Shown here one piece after another: positions 52,785 to 60,787 of a stretch of DNA of 64,000 nt (the stretch's first letter is position 1; each line of letters begins with the position of its first letter). The notes beneath the pieces were generated by a model that saw only the letters and a program-made list of their open reading frames with translations, was not told the DNA's origin and did no database searches. The stretch covers positions 682,001 to 746,000 of the forward strand of contig NZ_WFLM01000002.1 in assembly GCF_009208775.1 (NCBI RefSeq), in the 5' to 3' direction. This DNA comes from Silvanigrella paludirubra (GTDB lineage: Bacteria > Bdellovibrionota_B > Oligoflexia > Silvanigrellales > Silvanigrellaceae). A program made the position numbers and the translations under genes.

Positions 52785-53960
52785 TTATTGTGCAGGCATT
52801 AATTCAATTTCTTGAATTTTTTTAATTGCTTTTTGATTATTAGGATCTAATGTAAGAATATATTCACATAATTTTTTTGATTTTTCAAATTCTTTCATTT
52901 CAAAAAAACAAAGTGCTTTATTAAATAAAACTTTTGTATCAGATGGGTATGCTTTTATTGCTGAATTATAATAGCGAAGAGCTTCTTCATATTTATTTAA
53001 ATCTTTTAAGCAAATACCCATTAAATTTATCAAACTTCGATTATTAGGATCTTGAATTAAAGCTTTTTCAAAATACAATGAAGCTTTTTCTAACTTTTTT
53101 TGATAAAATAATGTTCTGCCATATTGCTCGTATATATTTGTATAAACAACACCACCAGAAGTTGCTGTTTCCAAAAAACCTTCTGCTTCTTTAAATCTTT
53201 GTTGCTCAATTAGTAAATTTGTTATTTTTTCATACCTTAATGGATTATTTGGACTTAAAGAAACAGCCTGTTTAAAAAACTTTATTGCTTCTTCTATTTT
53301 ATTCATCGCCATATATATTCGACCCATTTCATCAAAAGATTGAACATATAATCCATTTTTTTCGATCGCTTGTTTACATAAATTTTCTGCTTTTACATAA
53401 TTTTTTAATGCGCGATAACATGTTGCCAATCCTATTCTTGCACGACAAGAATTAGGAGATTTTCTTAAAAGCCCTTCATATTTTATTAAGGCAATACTTA
53501 TTTCCCCTTTTTTTAAATATGATTTTGCCTCTTGAAAATAGGATTCAATATTATTTGGATCATTATAATTATACATACAACTTGGAATTTTTTGAGCCAA
53601 AGACTGAAATGAAAACGGTTTTTTTAAAAATCCATCAATTTCGTATTCTGCTAATAAAGCAATATCTTCTCTTGTAGCATTGCTACTTATCATTAAAAAT
53701 GCAGTACGATTTATATCACTCGCATCACGAATTTCTTTTAATAATTCTATTCCATTAATAACCGGCATTTCTAGTTCACAAATAACAAAATTAATACTTT
53801 TAGTTCTTAAATTTTCTAATGCAATCATTGAAGATGGAGCTTGACTCACAAATTTAAAACCAAGTGATTTTAACCCTGCAGCCATTACGTTACGAAAAGA
53901 ATCACTTTCATCTATTATAAGAAATGATAAATCGTCAGGAAGCTCAAGTACTAGAGACAT
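52785..53960 (-). CDS. receiver domain-TPR protein with Glu at the phosphoacceptor site
   Basis: Residues 1-125 form a receiver (LIIDESDSFRNVMAAGL, SSNATREDI, GFLKKPFSF with the conserved Lys), but the phosphoacceptor position reads VICELEMPVING, with Glu where Asp is expected. The rest (about 140-385) is at least six TPR units (for example ARIGLATCYRALKNYVKAENL, AMNKIEEAIKFFKQAVSLSPNNP, YEEALRYYNSAIKAYPSD). This suits a permanently 'on' or phosphorylation-independent adaptor that docks partner proteins. It has no output DNA-binding or enzyme domain. A PilZ gene lies 20 bases upstream on the same strand, hinting at a shared signalling role, perhaps with cyclic di-GMP. Confidence 0.88.
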   Translation of the reverse strand: MSLVLELPDDLSFLIIDESDSFRNVMAAGLKSLGFKFVSQAPSSMIALENLRTKSINFVICELEMPVINGIELLKEIRDASDINRTAFLMISSNATREDIALLAEYEIDGFLKKPFSFQSLAQKIPSCMYNYNDPNNIESYFQEAKSYLKKGEISIALIKYEGLLRKSPNSCRARIGLATCYRALKNYVKAENLCKQAIEKNGLYVQSFDEMGRIYMAMNKIEEAIKFFKQAVSLSPNNPLRYEKITNLLIEQQRFKEAEGFLETATSGGVVYTNIYEQYGRTLFYQKKLEKASLYFEKALIQDPNNRSLINLMGICLKDLNKYEEALRYYNSAIKAYPSDTKVLFNKALCFFEMKEFEKSKKLCEYILTLDPNNQKAIKKIQEIELMPAQ

Positions 53961-53980
53961 AATTAAAAATCTCCTACTTT

Positions 53981-54358
53981 TTAATAATCATTTTCATTTA
54001 TTTTTTTAAAACTATTTACAATGATTTTAATATAATTATCAATACTTTCTGTGTTTTTATAAAAAACCGAACCAATTATTAATGTTTCTAGATCAATTCT
54101 TTTGCAGATTGAATTTATAATAATTTTATCATTTATTTCAATATCAAATAATTTTGGATCAATAATTAATAAAAAATTATCATCAACATCAATTTTAAAT
54201 TTTCCACTTTCCAAACGAACAGAAAAACCATTTAACGAAACATCAAGTAAAGTGCATTCACAAGTTCCTATATTCCCTTTTTTTTGGATAATAACAGGAA
54301 TACTACTTTTATATCTCTCAAATTGACGTTTTTCATCATTATTATCAGATAAGCTCAT
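53981..54358 (-). CDS. PilZ-domain protein, likely cyclic di-GMP receptor
   Basis: The 125-residue product is a stand-alone PilZ domain. The two ligand motifs are present: RQFERYKS in the R-x-x-x-R position and DVSLNGFSV in the D/N-x-S-x-x-G position, separated by the expected beta strands (IPVIIQKKGNIGTCECTLL). Such proteins bind cyclic di-GMP and pass the signal to partners. The start has GGAGATTTTATG context. It is co-directional with the receiver-TPR gene and 20 bases from it. The C-terminal part (SIDNYIKIIVNSFKKINENDY) is a helix. Confidence 0.85.
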   Translation of the reverse strand: MSLSDNNDEKRQFERYKSSIPVIIQKKGNIGTCECTLLDVSLNGFSVRLESGKFKIDVDDNFLLIIDPKLFDIEINDKIIINSICKRIDLETLIIGSVFYKNTESIDNYIKIIVNSFKKINENDY

Positions 54359-54426
54359 AAAATCTCCAATAAGGAAAATTTATTTGTTCAAACTTTATTT
54401 TGAAATCATAATATCATTATCATACG

Positions 54427-54465
54427 AAAAAAAGGAGAGCAGTGTAAGCTCTCCTTTTTATTTTT
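54427..54465. terminator. bidirectional rho-independent terminator between nusG and the PilZ gene
   Basis: AAAAAGGAGAGC and GCTCTCCTTTTT form a perfect 12-base stem with a 7-base loop. T runs follow on either strand, so it ends nusG transcripts on the minus strand and could work from the other side too. Confidence 0.9.
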
Positions 54466-54494
54466 ATAACAAAATTTATTTGTTACCTTTGGAA

Positions 54495-55115
54495 TTATTC
54501 TCCGTCTTTTAATTTTTCAACTTTGTTGAACTCTAACTCAACAGGTGTTGCACGACCAAAAACAGAAATAAGTAAACGAAGTTTCATTTTATCAGCTTTA
54601 ACTTCATCAATATCACCAACAAAGTTTGTAAACGGACCTTCAATCACTTTTACTTTTTCACCCTTTTCAAAGGCTGTAAGTGGTTTAGAAGGTGCTGCTT
54701 TTGTTGCTTCTGCTGCACGATTGAAAATACGACTAATTTCTTCATCTGGCACTGGTTTAGGATCTTGATTTGCAGCTGAACCAATAAAAGAAGAGATTTT
54801 TGGAGTATCTTTTACACAACCAAATGTTGCTTTATGATTTGGATCCATTTGCACAAACAAATATCCAGGCATCATTTTTTGCTCTACCTTTTTCTTTTTT
54901 CCACCTTCATCAATTTTTTCAACCGTCATTGTTGGAATTAAAATTTGGCCAAAATGATCTGTCATTTTTAGCTTTTTAATGCGTTCTTCAAGAGTTGCTT
55001 TTGCCTTTTTTTCCATTCCGGATTGAGTTAAAACAGCATACCATTTGAATCTTTCATGTGTAAAAGAAGTTGGTTTTACTGAAGTTTCATGTTCACTTAC
55101 TTTTGGATCTACCAT
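54495..55115 (-). CDS. nusG: transcription termination/antitermination factor NusG
   Basis: NusG binds RNA polymerase and links it to Rho or the ribosome. The 206-residue product has the NGN domain (FKWYAVLTQSGMEKKAKATLEERIKK ... MMPGYLFVQMD ... PKISSFIGS) and the KOW domain (FEKGEKVKVIEGPFTNFVGDIDEVKADKMKLRLLISVFGRATPVELEF). The order secE-nusG is the standard bacterial arrangement. A Lys/Glu-rich 'IDEGGKKKKVEQK' insertion, commonly present in the family in other forms, precedes the M-P-G-Y-L motif. A strong terminator follows, so the usual rplK-rplA genes are not downstream here, which is uncommon. Confidence 0.96.
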   Translation of the reverse strand: MVDPKVSEHETSVKPTSFTHERFKWYAVLTQSGMEKKAKATLEERIKKLKMTDHFGQILIPTMTVEKIDEGGKKKKVEQKMMPGYLFVQMDPNHKATFGCVKDTPKISSFIGSAANQDPKPVPDEEISRIFNRAAEATKAAPSKPLTAFEKGEKVKVIEGPFTNFVGDIDEVKADKMKLRLLISVFGRATPVELEFNKVEKLKDGE

Positions 55116-55151
55116 AAAATTATGTTCCTTGATTTTGATAATAATTTTAAA

Positions 55152-55568
55152 TTAAGCTGCTGTGCTCATAATTAGATTAATCACTTTTAAAAATACCATA
55201 TCTGCAAAAAACAAAACGATGGAAGAAACAATTACAAGTGCAATAACTATGGCTGTTGTTTTTTGAGCTTCTTTAAATGTAGGCCATGCCACTCGAGATA
55301 GCTCATCTCCAACATCTACAATGAATTCTTTGAGTTTACTATGTATTATTAAACCAGCTGTAAGTGCTAAAGTAAGAACCGTAGCTATCACAATACTTAC
55401 AATATGAAAGTTGCTATTTTGGATACTAAAAACGCTGGATACATCTTGAGGAAAATAATTTTTCCCTAAAAATCCCCACAAAGAATAAAATATATACCAA
55501 AAATAAGCGGCTATGATTCCATAAAAAAGAGCAGCATAACGATAAGCTATCTGAGAAACTTCATTCAT
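55152..55568 (-). CDS. secE: preprotein translocase subunit SecE
   Basis: SecE stabilises SecY in the inner-membrane protein channel. The start at 55568 (MNEVSQIAYRY) is chosen since AGGAG lies 11 bases upstream; an ATG 11 codons earlier has no such site. The 138 residues have three membrane helices (about 15-35, 55-75 and 105-130) as in enterobacterial SecE, and the diagnostic DELSRVAWPTFKEAQKTTAIVIALVIV. nusG starts 36 bases downstream. Neither tRNA-Trp nor tuf, frequent neighbours, is seen upstream. Confidence 0.94.
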   Translation of the reverse strand: MNEVSQIAYRYAALFYGIIAAYFWYIFYSLWGFLGKNYFPQDVSSVFSIQNSNFHIVSIVIATVLTLALTAGLIIHSKLKEFIVDVGDELSRVAWPTFKEAQKTTAIVIALVIVSSIVLFFADMVFLKVINLIMSTAA

Positions 55569-55661
55569 TTGGTTTTTATCTCCTATTGGGCCTATGCCCA
55601 AACTTATGTCAAGCGCCCTATAAATGCTAAAGAGCTAACACGGTTCTATTAACATGGGCAA

Positions 55662-55699
55662 GGCAAAATAAACAAAATGCCCCCTTTCAATTAGGGGCA
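55662..55699 (-). terminator. terminator downstream of pgeF
   Basis: TGCCCC and GGGGCA form a 6-base GC-rich stem around a 10-base loop, followed on the minus strand by ATTTTGTTTATTTTGC. It separates the rlmB-pgeF pair from secE-nusG. Confidence 0.65.
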
Positions 55700-55701
55700 A
55701 A

Positions 55702-56643
55702 TTAAATGAGATTCCTAGGAATAGAAGGAAAACTCAAGTGAGTCCATTGTCGATGGCTCGCATTCGTCTTTTTATGACTTGCCTCGCGAAAACTAAAAAG
55801 GGCTGGATGACTATAAGTATTTTCTCTCAAAATCTCAATGTTCTCATGAGGAATCCCAGAAAGAAAACATTCAAGAGCAGCTAATAGCTGCAAATCTGGA
55901 AATATTTTACAAGGAATATAAATAGATTGCTGATTTTTTATGAGAAGATCATTAATAACAAGCGAAAGCTCAGGATCCTGATTTAAATTTATTAATTTAT
56001 TGTATAAATCCTGAAATTGGGACTGGTTAGAGTATTTCGAAAATAAATTATTTCCATGCTTTAAAAGAGCTTCATTTACCTCTTGCCCACATTCATAAGA
56101 TACACCAAAAATAGCGGGAGCGATGTGTACTTTTAAACCAGTTAATAATTCAGAAGCACTTATGCCAAGCAATTTAGTTTCATTTTTAAGTTTTTCTATT
56201 GTATTTTGTAAGATACCAGAAGAATACCCTCGCCAACCTGCGTGACTAATAGCGCCAGCAAAGTACTCTTTATTTTCAAAACTAAAAACAACTGCAAGAC
56301 AATCGGCTGTGCGTAATCCTAAATGTTGTTTGCCTTGAAAAATAGAAGAAAGATTTGAAAAAGGGGCAACAATAAATTGAGCATCTGCCTCGGGAGAGTT
56401 TTCAGACGCTCTTGCAATTATATTGCTATGAAATGCTTTCACCGTAAAAGATTTAGATAATTGTTCATTTAATGAATAAGTAACAGAACTTTTTAAACCA
56501 TTTAATGGAATAGATTCTTTTTCTAATAAGGAAGAAAAAGGATCAAAATTTAAAGAAAATTTTTCCAAAGAAATACTTTGCAAAAAACTTTTAGGAATAA
56601 AAAATGGATATTCCGTTTCATTTAAATGAGACAATAACCTCAT
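55702..56643 (-). CDS. pgeF: peptidoglycan editing factor PgeF / laccase-domain (YfiH) protein
   Basis: This family carries a multicopper-oxidase-like fold and removes mis-incorporated residues from peptidoglycan precursors. The 313 residues include the conserved metal-site motifs: GLRTADCLAVVFS, AISHAGWRGYSSGIL and, later, HIAPAIFGVSYECGQEV. The N-terminal 80 residues are longer than in E. coli PgeF. It starts 12 bases after rlmB ends and both are on the minus strand, so they are likely co-transcribed. The former name 'polyphenol oxidase' rests on in vitro activity. Confidence 0.88.
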   Translation of the reverse strand: MRLLSHLNETEYPFFIPKSFLQSISLEKFSLNFDPFSSLLEKESIPLNGLKSSVTYSLNEQLSKSFTVKAFHSNIIARASENSPEADAQFIVAPFSNLSSIFQGKQHLGLRTADCLAVVFSFENKEYFAGAISHAGWRGYSSGILQNTIEKLKNETKLLGISASELLTGLKVHIAPAIFGVSYECGQEVNEALLKHGNNLFSKYSNQSQFQDLYNKLINLNQDPELSLVINDLLIKNQQSIYIPCKIFPDLQLLAALECFLSGIPHENIEILRENTYSHPALFSFREASHKKTNASHRQWTHLSFPSIPRNLI

Positions 56644-56655
56644 AAGAAAAACCTC

Positions 56656-57897
56656 TTATTTTGAAAGAGCATGAATCATAATTCCAGCAGCAACACTTAC
56701 ATTTAATGAATCTACTGTTCCTTGGCCGCCAGGTATTTGAACAACATAATCACAATTTTTTAACACTTCGTTACGCAGACCTTTTCCTTCGTTCCCCATA
56801 ACAGCAACCCATGCTCTGTCTTTCGGAACTGTATTTAAAGCGACTGCATTTTCAGCCAAAGCAGCCCCTGCTATCCAAGCGCCGGCTTCTTTTAATTGCT
56901 GTAAAGTTCTATTAATATTTACGGCTGGAATCAAAGAAATAGAAAATGCTCCGCCTGCTGAAGTTTTTAATACCAATGAAGAAATATCTGCTTGTCTATC
57001 AGTACCGTAAACAACAAATTTTACACCAAAAAAAGCAGCACTACGAATAATAGCACCAAAATTACGTGGATCTTGAATTTGATCCAATACAATTCCAACA
57101 CAACCATGCTCTGAATTTTCGTTCGCCGCTTTTACATGATTAATTGCTTCTACAATATTTTGAATAGGATACTCAGGAACTTTCAAACAAATACGTTGGT
57201 GATTTAATTCTTCGGATGCATCCGCTAAAGGCCATGTTTCTTCTGCGGAATCATGAGGAACAATTTTAATTCCTAAAAGTTTTGCAGATTCAACAGAAGG
57301 CTTTAATTGAGAAGGTGCTTTGTGAGATTTATCTACAATGATGTGAAGACCATATTTGGAACTATCAATATCTTTCGATTGTTGATGAAGATTTTCTAAG
57401 AATGCTTCAACCGTTCTGCGGCCCCAAATAAAGATTTCTTTTGGCATTCCCTTTTTTGCTCTAAGAGGGGAAGAAAAATCTTTTCTTTCCAATTTTTGCG
57501 GTCTTTCATTCATAACGCGATTGCGTTCTGGAGAAGAGGTATAATCTCTTTTTTCAGGACGTGGTGCTCTACTGTCGGTTGAAAATCTATCCGATCTTGG
57601 CGATCTTCTATCTGATGAATTTCTGTCAGGACGTGGTGCTCTGCTGTCTGTTGAAAATCTGTCCGATCTAGGAGCTCTGCTGTCAGATGAGTTTCTATCT
57701 GATCTAGGCGCTCTGCTGTCAGATGAGTTTCTTTCTGATCTAGGAGCTCTGCTATCGGATGAGTTTTTGTCTGATCTTGGCGCTCTGCTGTCGGATGAGT
57801 TTCTATCCGATCTTGAATTTCCCTTTTTATCAAACTTCCCTGTTTTTGAAGATGACTTTGACCTTGAAGGGGAGCCTTCTCTTTTTTTATAAACCAT
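56656..57897 (-). CDS. rlmB: 23S rRNA 2'-O-methyltransferase of the TrmH/RlmB family with a repetitive basic tail
   Basis: RlmB methylates G2251 of 23S rRNA. The catalytic part begins near residue 150: KEIFIWGRRTVEAFLENL (substrate-binding domain start), then the SpoU knot motifs GIVLDQIQDPRNFGAIIRSAAFFGV, VAVMGNEGKGLRNEVLKNCDYVVQIPG and SLNVSVAAGIMIHAL. The fold looks intact. What is odd is the N-terminal 150 residues, almost wholly Ser, Arg, Asp, Lys and Pro, with seven 12-residue repeats (separate entry), not present in E. coli RlmB. Such tails are known from DEAD-box helicases and rRNA enzymes as RNA-binding extensions. The exact G2251 specificity is assumed from the best family fit. Confidence 0.85.
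   Translation of the reverse strand: MVYKKREGSPSRSKSSSKTGKFDKKGNSRSDRNSSDSRAPRSDKNSSDSRAPRSERNSSDSRAPRSDRNSSDSRAPRSDRFSTDSRAPRPDRNSSDRRSPRSDRFSTDSRAPRPEKRDYTSSPERNRVMNERPQKLERKDFSSPLRAKKGMPKEIFIWGRRTVEAFLENLHQQSKDIDSSKYGLHIIVDKSHKAPSQLKPSVESAKLLGIKIVPHDSAEETWPLADASEELNHQRICLKVPEYPIQNIVEAINHVKAANENSEHGCVGIVLDQIQDPRNFGAIIRSAAFFGVKFVVYGTDRQADISSLVLKTSAGGAFSISLIPAVNINRTLQQLKEAGAWIAGAALAENAVALNTVPKDRAWVAVMGNEGKGLRNEVLKNCDYVVQIPGGQGTVDSLNVSVAAGIMIHALSK
57562..57813 (-). repeat. seven tandem 36-base repeats in the rlmB 5' end
   Basis: Residues 29-112 consist of seven 12-residue units of the form RSDRNSSDSRAP with small changes (RFSTDSRAP in two, RPDRNSSDRRSP in one). The DNA period is 36 bases, so copy number may vary by slippage without losing frame. 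Confidence 0.9.
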
Positions 57898-58261
57898 AAT
57901 AATGTTTCTCTCTTCCTAATAAAAACGTGATATCAAGACACAGAAAATCTATGCCATACAAAACAACAAATTCAAAGCAAACTTTATATCTAGAATTTAT
58001 GAAATTATTTAAAGTAAATGAAACAAAAATAACTCATTTTTTAAGGATTACTCTACCGATTTCATTCTATGTTTTCCTTGATTTTATGACGGAAAGTTAT
58101 CTTAAAATTTTTTATTTATCTGAATACAAAAACAGGACATTTATAAGATTTAAATTATTATTCAATAATTATAGGGGTTAACATTTTTTATACTTTCTAC
58201 TTGCGCTATCTTTAGGCTTATGCTAGCTACAGGGTTCCTGTGATTTGAGAGGATTTTAAAC
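57898..58261. other. intergenic region between rlmB and rpmH
   Basis: About 360 bases between divergent genes. A frame of 84 codons on the plus strand (57927-58181, GTG start) lacks a ribosome site and a recognisable product, so I leave it out. The 3' part must hold the rpmH promoter; a GAGAGGA ribosome site lies just before 58262. dnaA, which often lies upstream of rpmH, is absent. Confidence 0.5.
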
Positions 58262-58414
58262 ATGAGTAAAAGAACATTTCAACCTAGTAATAAAGTTCGT
58301 AAACGCAAGCATGGATTTCGTGCACGCATGGCAACTAAAAATGGCCGCAACGTTATCAAACGTCGCCGTACAAAAGGCCGTACTAAATTAGCTGCTACAG
58401 TTTACGTTAAGTAA
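58262..58414 (+). CDS. rpmH: 50S ribosomal protein L34
   Basis: The 50-residue product is an L34: [26 protein letters not shown]-type opening with the conserved T-F/Y-Q-P-S and HGFRARM motifs, a very basic middle ([15 protein letters not shown]) and the end LAATVYVK. The family is usually 44-46 residues; the few extra residues are at the C-terminus. GAGAGGATTTTAAAC precedes the ATG and a classical terminator lies 19 bases downstream. rnpA, the normal next gene, is not found here; folK follows instead. Confidence 0.96.
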   Translation: MSKRTFQPSNKVRKRKHGFRARMATKNGRNVIKRRRTKGRTKLAATVYVK

Positions 58415-58432
58415 CCAACTGTAATTATAACG

Positions 58433-58462
58433 AAAAGGCGCATTCTATGCGCCTTTTTTTTT
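58433..58462 (+). terminator. rho-independent terminator after rpmH
   Basis: AAAAGGCGCA and TGCGCCTTTT form a 10-base stem with a 5-base loop, followed by further T residues. An ATG lies within the right arm, which argues against that ATG as start of the following gene. Confidence 0.92.
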
Positions 58463-58494
58463 GTAAAAGCCCAAAAATGCAACCATTTAAAAAT

Positions 58495-58980
58495 ATGTAT
58501 AAATATATTCTGGCATTTGGCTCAAATGTTGGAGATAGACAAAAAAACCTACACAAGTCCTTAATATTGCTAAATAAACACATAATGATTACAAAACAAT
58601 CGACCTGGAAAGAAACAAAACCCCTTTCTCATCCAGAATACGACACAAGCGATCACGAAAATTACGTTAATTTTATCTGCGAAGCTGAAACTCATTATAA
58701 TCCATTAGAACTATATTGTATTATATCAGAAATAGAAGATGCCATCGGACACCCTAGAGAACGACGCTGGATGCCAAGATCTTTAGATATAGATATTCTA
58801 TTATGTGCTGAATTTGAAAATAAACCCTTTTCTGAATGCAAGCCTTATCATTACTCAGAAGAACCAAATTTTTTTGTGCCTCACAGAGACTATTTTAATA
58901 GATCATTTTGGAGAGACATGGTTGAAGATGAGTTTAAAATTCCGAAAGAACAAATCTTGAAACACTTTAAATTTTATTAA
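58495..58980 (+). CDS. folK: 6-hydroxymethyl-dihydropterin pyrophosphokinase (FolK)
   Basis: HPPK makes the pyrophosphate intermediate in folate synthesis. Of three in-frame ATGs (58447, 58477, 58495), the last is chosen since it gives MYKYILAFGSNVGDRQKNL, the usual beginning of the family, and the first lies in the rpmH terminator; no ribosome site distinguishes the last two. The 161 residues contain the G-S-N-x-G-D-R motif and the catalytic HPRERRWMPRSLDIDIL. The part after about residue 105 (CKPYHYSEEPNFFVPHRDYFNRSFW) is normal in placement (P-H-x-x). No folP or folB is adjacent. Confidence 0.88.
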   Translation: MYKYILAFGSNVGDRQKNLHKSLILLNKHIMITKQSTWKETKPLSHPEYDTSDHENYVNFICEAETHYNPLELYCIISEIEDAIGHPRERRWMPRSLDIDILLCAEFENKPFSECKPYHYSEEPNFFVPHRDYFNRSFWRDMVEDEFKIPKEQILKHFKFY

Positions 58981-59091
58981 TAACAAATACTTCTTAAATT
59001 ACTTTTCAATTTTTTAATTTCAGATATGTTCATTCTTTGTTATTTTGTTGAGGGAAAAGCTACTATCCCTAAAAAACGGAAAAGGTATGCT

Positions 59092-60066
59092 ATGAGTTTT
59101 TTACAGTCAGATAATCGAAAAAAAGTTATATTTCTAGGAACTCCTCAAGTTGCTGCACTGGCATTAAAAATCATTTTACAATACGAACACTTTTTAAAAG
59201 TTATTTTGGTTGTAAGCCAACCACCTGCACGTTCAAGTAGAAATGGAAGCGAAACTCCTTCCCCTGTGCACACACTCGCACTTGAAAGAGGAATTCCCGT
59301 TTTTACACCTCAATCAGCAAAAAACCCTGAATTTTTATCTGACTTAAAAGAACTAAAGCCTGACTTATGCATTACAGCAGCTTATGGAAATTATTTACCA
59401 AAAGAATTTTTAGACATTCCCATTTTTGGAACTTTAAATATTCATCCAAGTCTTTTACCACTCTATAGAGGAGCCGCACCTGTTCAACGCTGTATCGAAA
59501 ATGGTGATGAAAAAACAGGTGTGTCTATTCTTTTCTCAGTTGCCGCTATGGACGCTGGTCCTATTTTAGCCCAAGAAGAATTTTCTTTAAATGATCAAAT
59601 AAAATCGCCTGAATTATTAGAAAATTTATTTGAAAAAGGAGCTAAATTACTAGTAAAAGCTCTTCCAAATTATTTTGCAGGACTAAGCAAACCTATTGAA
59701 CAAGATCATACGCAAGCCACAAAAGCAGATAAAATTAAACCTGAAGAAAGCTATTTAGATTTTTCTAAACCTGCTTCTACACTTCATAATAAGGTTAGAG
59801 CTTTTTCAGGTTGGCCAGGAACAAAATCAATCTTTTTATTAAATAATGATAAAATAGAAATTAAAATAATTACAACAAAAGTGTCACAAAATAATCTTGG
59901 TTTAAAAATTGGTGATTTGTTATTTACACAAAATACATTAAGTGTATGCTGTGGGGATGATCAACTACTTGATATACTGGAATTGCAACTACCTGGCAAA
60001 AAAGCAGTGTCAGCAAAAGATTTTCAAAATGGAGTAAAAGGGAAGCTATTTAAGCTAAATAGCTAA
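59092..60066 (+). CDS. fmt: methionyl-tRNA formyltransferase
   Basis: Fmt formylates initiator Met-tRNA with 10-formyl-THF. The start at 59092 (MSFLQSDNRKKVIFLGTPQ) is preferred because AAAAGG lies upstream and the length (324) matches the family; an upstream frame to 59026 is probably leader. The core has VIFLGTPQVAALALKIIL, VSQPPARSSRNGSETPSPVHTLALERGIPVF, DLCITAAYGNYLPKEFLDIPIFGTLNIHPSLLPLYRGAAPVQRCIENGDEKTGVSI in the standard order (catalytic N-I-H-P-S-L-L-P-x-x-R-G), then DKIKPEESYLDFSKPA and VRAFSGWPG. def, its common partner, is not seen. Confidence 0.95.
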   Translation: MSFLQSDNRKKVIFLGTPQVAALALKIILQYEHFLKVILVVSQPPARSSRNGSETPSPVHTLALERGIPVFTPQSAKNPEFLSDLKELKPDLCITAAYGNYLPKEFLDIPIFGTLNIHPSLLPLYRGAAPVQRCIENGDEKTGVSILFSVAAMDAGPILAQEEFSLNDQIKSPELLENLFEKGAKLLVKALPNYFAGLSKPIEQDHTQATKADKIKPEESYLDFSKPASTLHNKVRAFSGWPGTKSIFLLNNDKIEIKIITTKVSQNNLGLKIGDLLFTQNTLSVCCGDDQLLDILELQLPGKKAVSAKDFQNGVKGKLFKLNS

Positions 60067-60110
60067 AATCAAAGAAGTCTCTTCATTTGAAGTATTTGTT
60101 TTTTGGTGTA

Positions 60111-60179
60111 TGAGAAACGTTAGAGGTTTTAGTTTCTCAGAGGAATAGCGGCGATTTAGCTTGCGAGTAAGTGCTAAAT
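60111..60179 (+). other. two short hairpins in the leader after fmt
   Basis: TGAGAAAC/GTTTCTCA (8-base stem, 13-base loop) and ATTTAGC/GCTAAAT (7-base stem, 12-base loop) follow each other in the 146 bases between fmt and the next gene. They may be part of an RNA leader or mark the fmt 3' end; neither has a T run of terminator type. Confidence 0.3.
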
Positions 60180-60212
60180 TGACTATTTCGAAAAATCAAA
60201 AGGAAAAGAGCA

Positions 60213-60773
60213 ATGGATAGCAAATTGAGTTCCTTAATTAGCAATTTAAAAAATATCAACTCTGAAAAAATTGTTGATACTTTGAAAAAAAATCAAGAAA
60301 ATCTGAATCCAAAAGCAATGATCGGACTTGCTAAAAAAGCAGTAGATCAAGCTCGTTCTTTCTCTAAAGAAGAAATTCAATTTCTTCTTGGAAAAGTTAA
60401 TGATGTTGGACATAAAACTAGCACTGAAATTGAAAAAAGCATCTCTAAATTAGTAAACAAACTTCTAGAAGGACAACCTGCAGAAGTTGCAACAAATGAA
60501 GTTCGTAACGAAATTATAAGTATACTTGTTGAACATAATAGCGGAAAAAATTTACTACCTATTGTTAAATATGTAAACTCAGTTGTTGTTAGCAATGCCC
60601 CAACAAATATAGAATCGTTTAAAAACTTTAGAAAAAATATTGCACAAACATTAATTTCAGACGCAAAAAAAAGAATATCTGATAGAAATATTATAGATGC
60701 TCAAGTTGTATCTGAACATCCTGAAAAAAAACATAATAAAAAAGATCGCCACAAAGCGCGTGAGACAAATTAA
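60213..60773 (+). CDS. helical cytoplasmic protein of unknown function
   Basis: A 186-residue protein, all helical and charged, with no membrane segment and no recognised family. The first 100 residues are amphipathic (LSSLISNLKNINSEKIVDTLKKNQ, FSKEEIQFLLGKVNDVGHKTSTEIEKSI), reminiscent of phasin-like or apolipoprotein-like helices. The end is a basic, likely disordered tail (EHPEKKHNKKDRHKARETN). AAAAGGAAAAGAG lies upstream of the ATG. It precedes scpB by 14 bases and could be co-transcribed with it. There is no scpA in this position. Confidence 0.65.
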   Translation: MDSKLSSLISNLKNINSEKIVDTLKKNQENLNPKAMIGLAKKAVDQARSFSKEEIQFLLGKVNDVGHKTSTEIEKSISKLVNKLLEGQPAEVATNEVRNEIISILVEHNSGKNLLPIVKYVNSVVVSNAPTNIESFKNFRKNIAQTLISDAKKRISDRNIIDAQVVSEHPEKKHNKKDRHKARETN

Positions 60774-60787
60774 TTTAATAGGTGATT

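Noticed and set aside
55602-55700. tRNA gene upstream of secE, where tRNA-Trp often lies
   Set aside because: The sequence does not fold into a cloverleaf and lacks the T-loop GTTCGA; it holds only a promoter region and the pgeF terminator.
57510-57833. 107-codon minus-strand frame inside rlmB
   Set aside because: It is the out-of-frame shadow of the 36-base repeats; a period divisible by three keeps all frames open.
57927-58181. 84-codon frame upstream of rpmH
   Set aside because: GTG start, no ribosome site, no recognisable protein, and located in the rpmH promoter region.
58198-58230. TTGCGC ... TATGCT as an rpmH promoter
   Set aside because: The spacing between the two boxes is about 12 bases, too short for a normal sigma-70 promoter.
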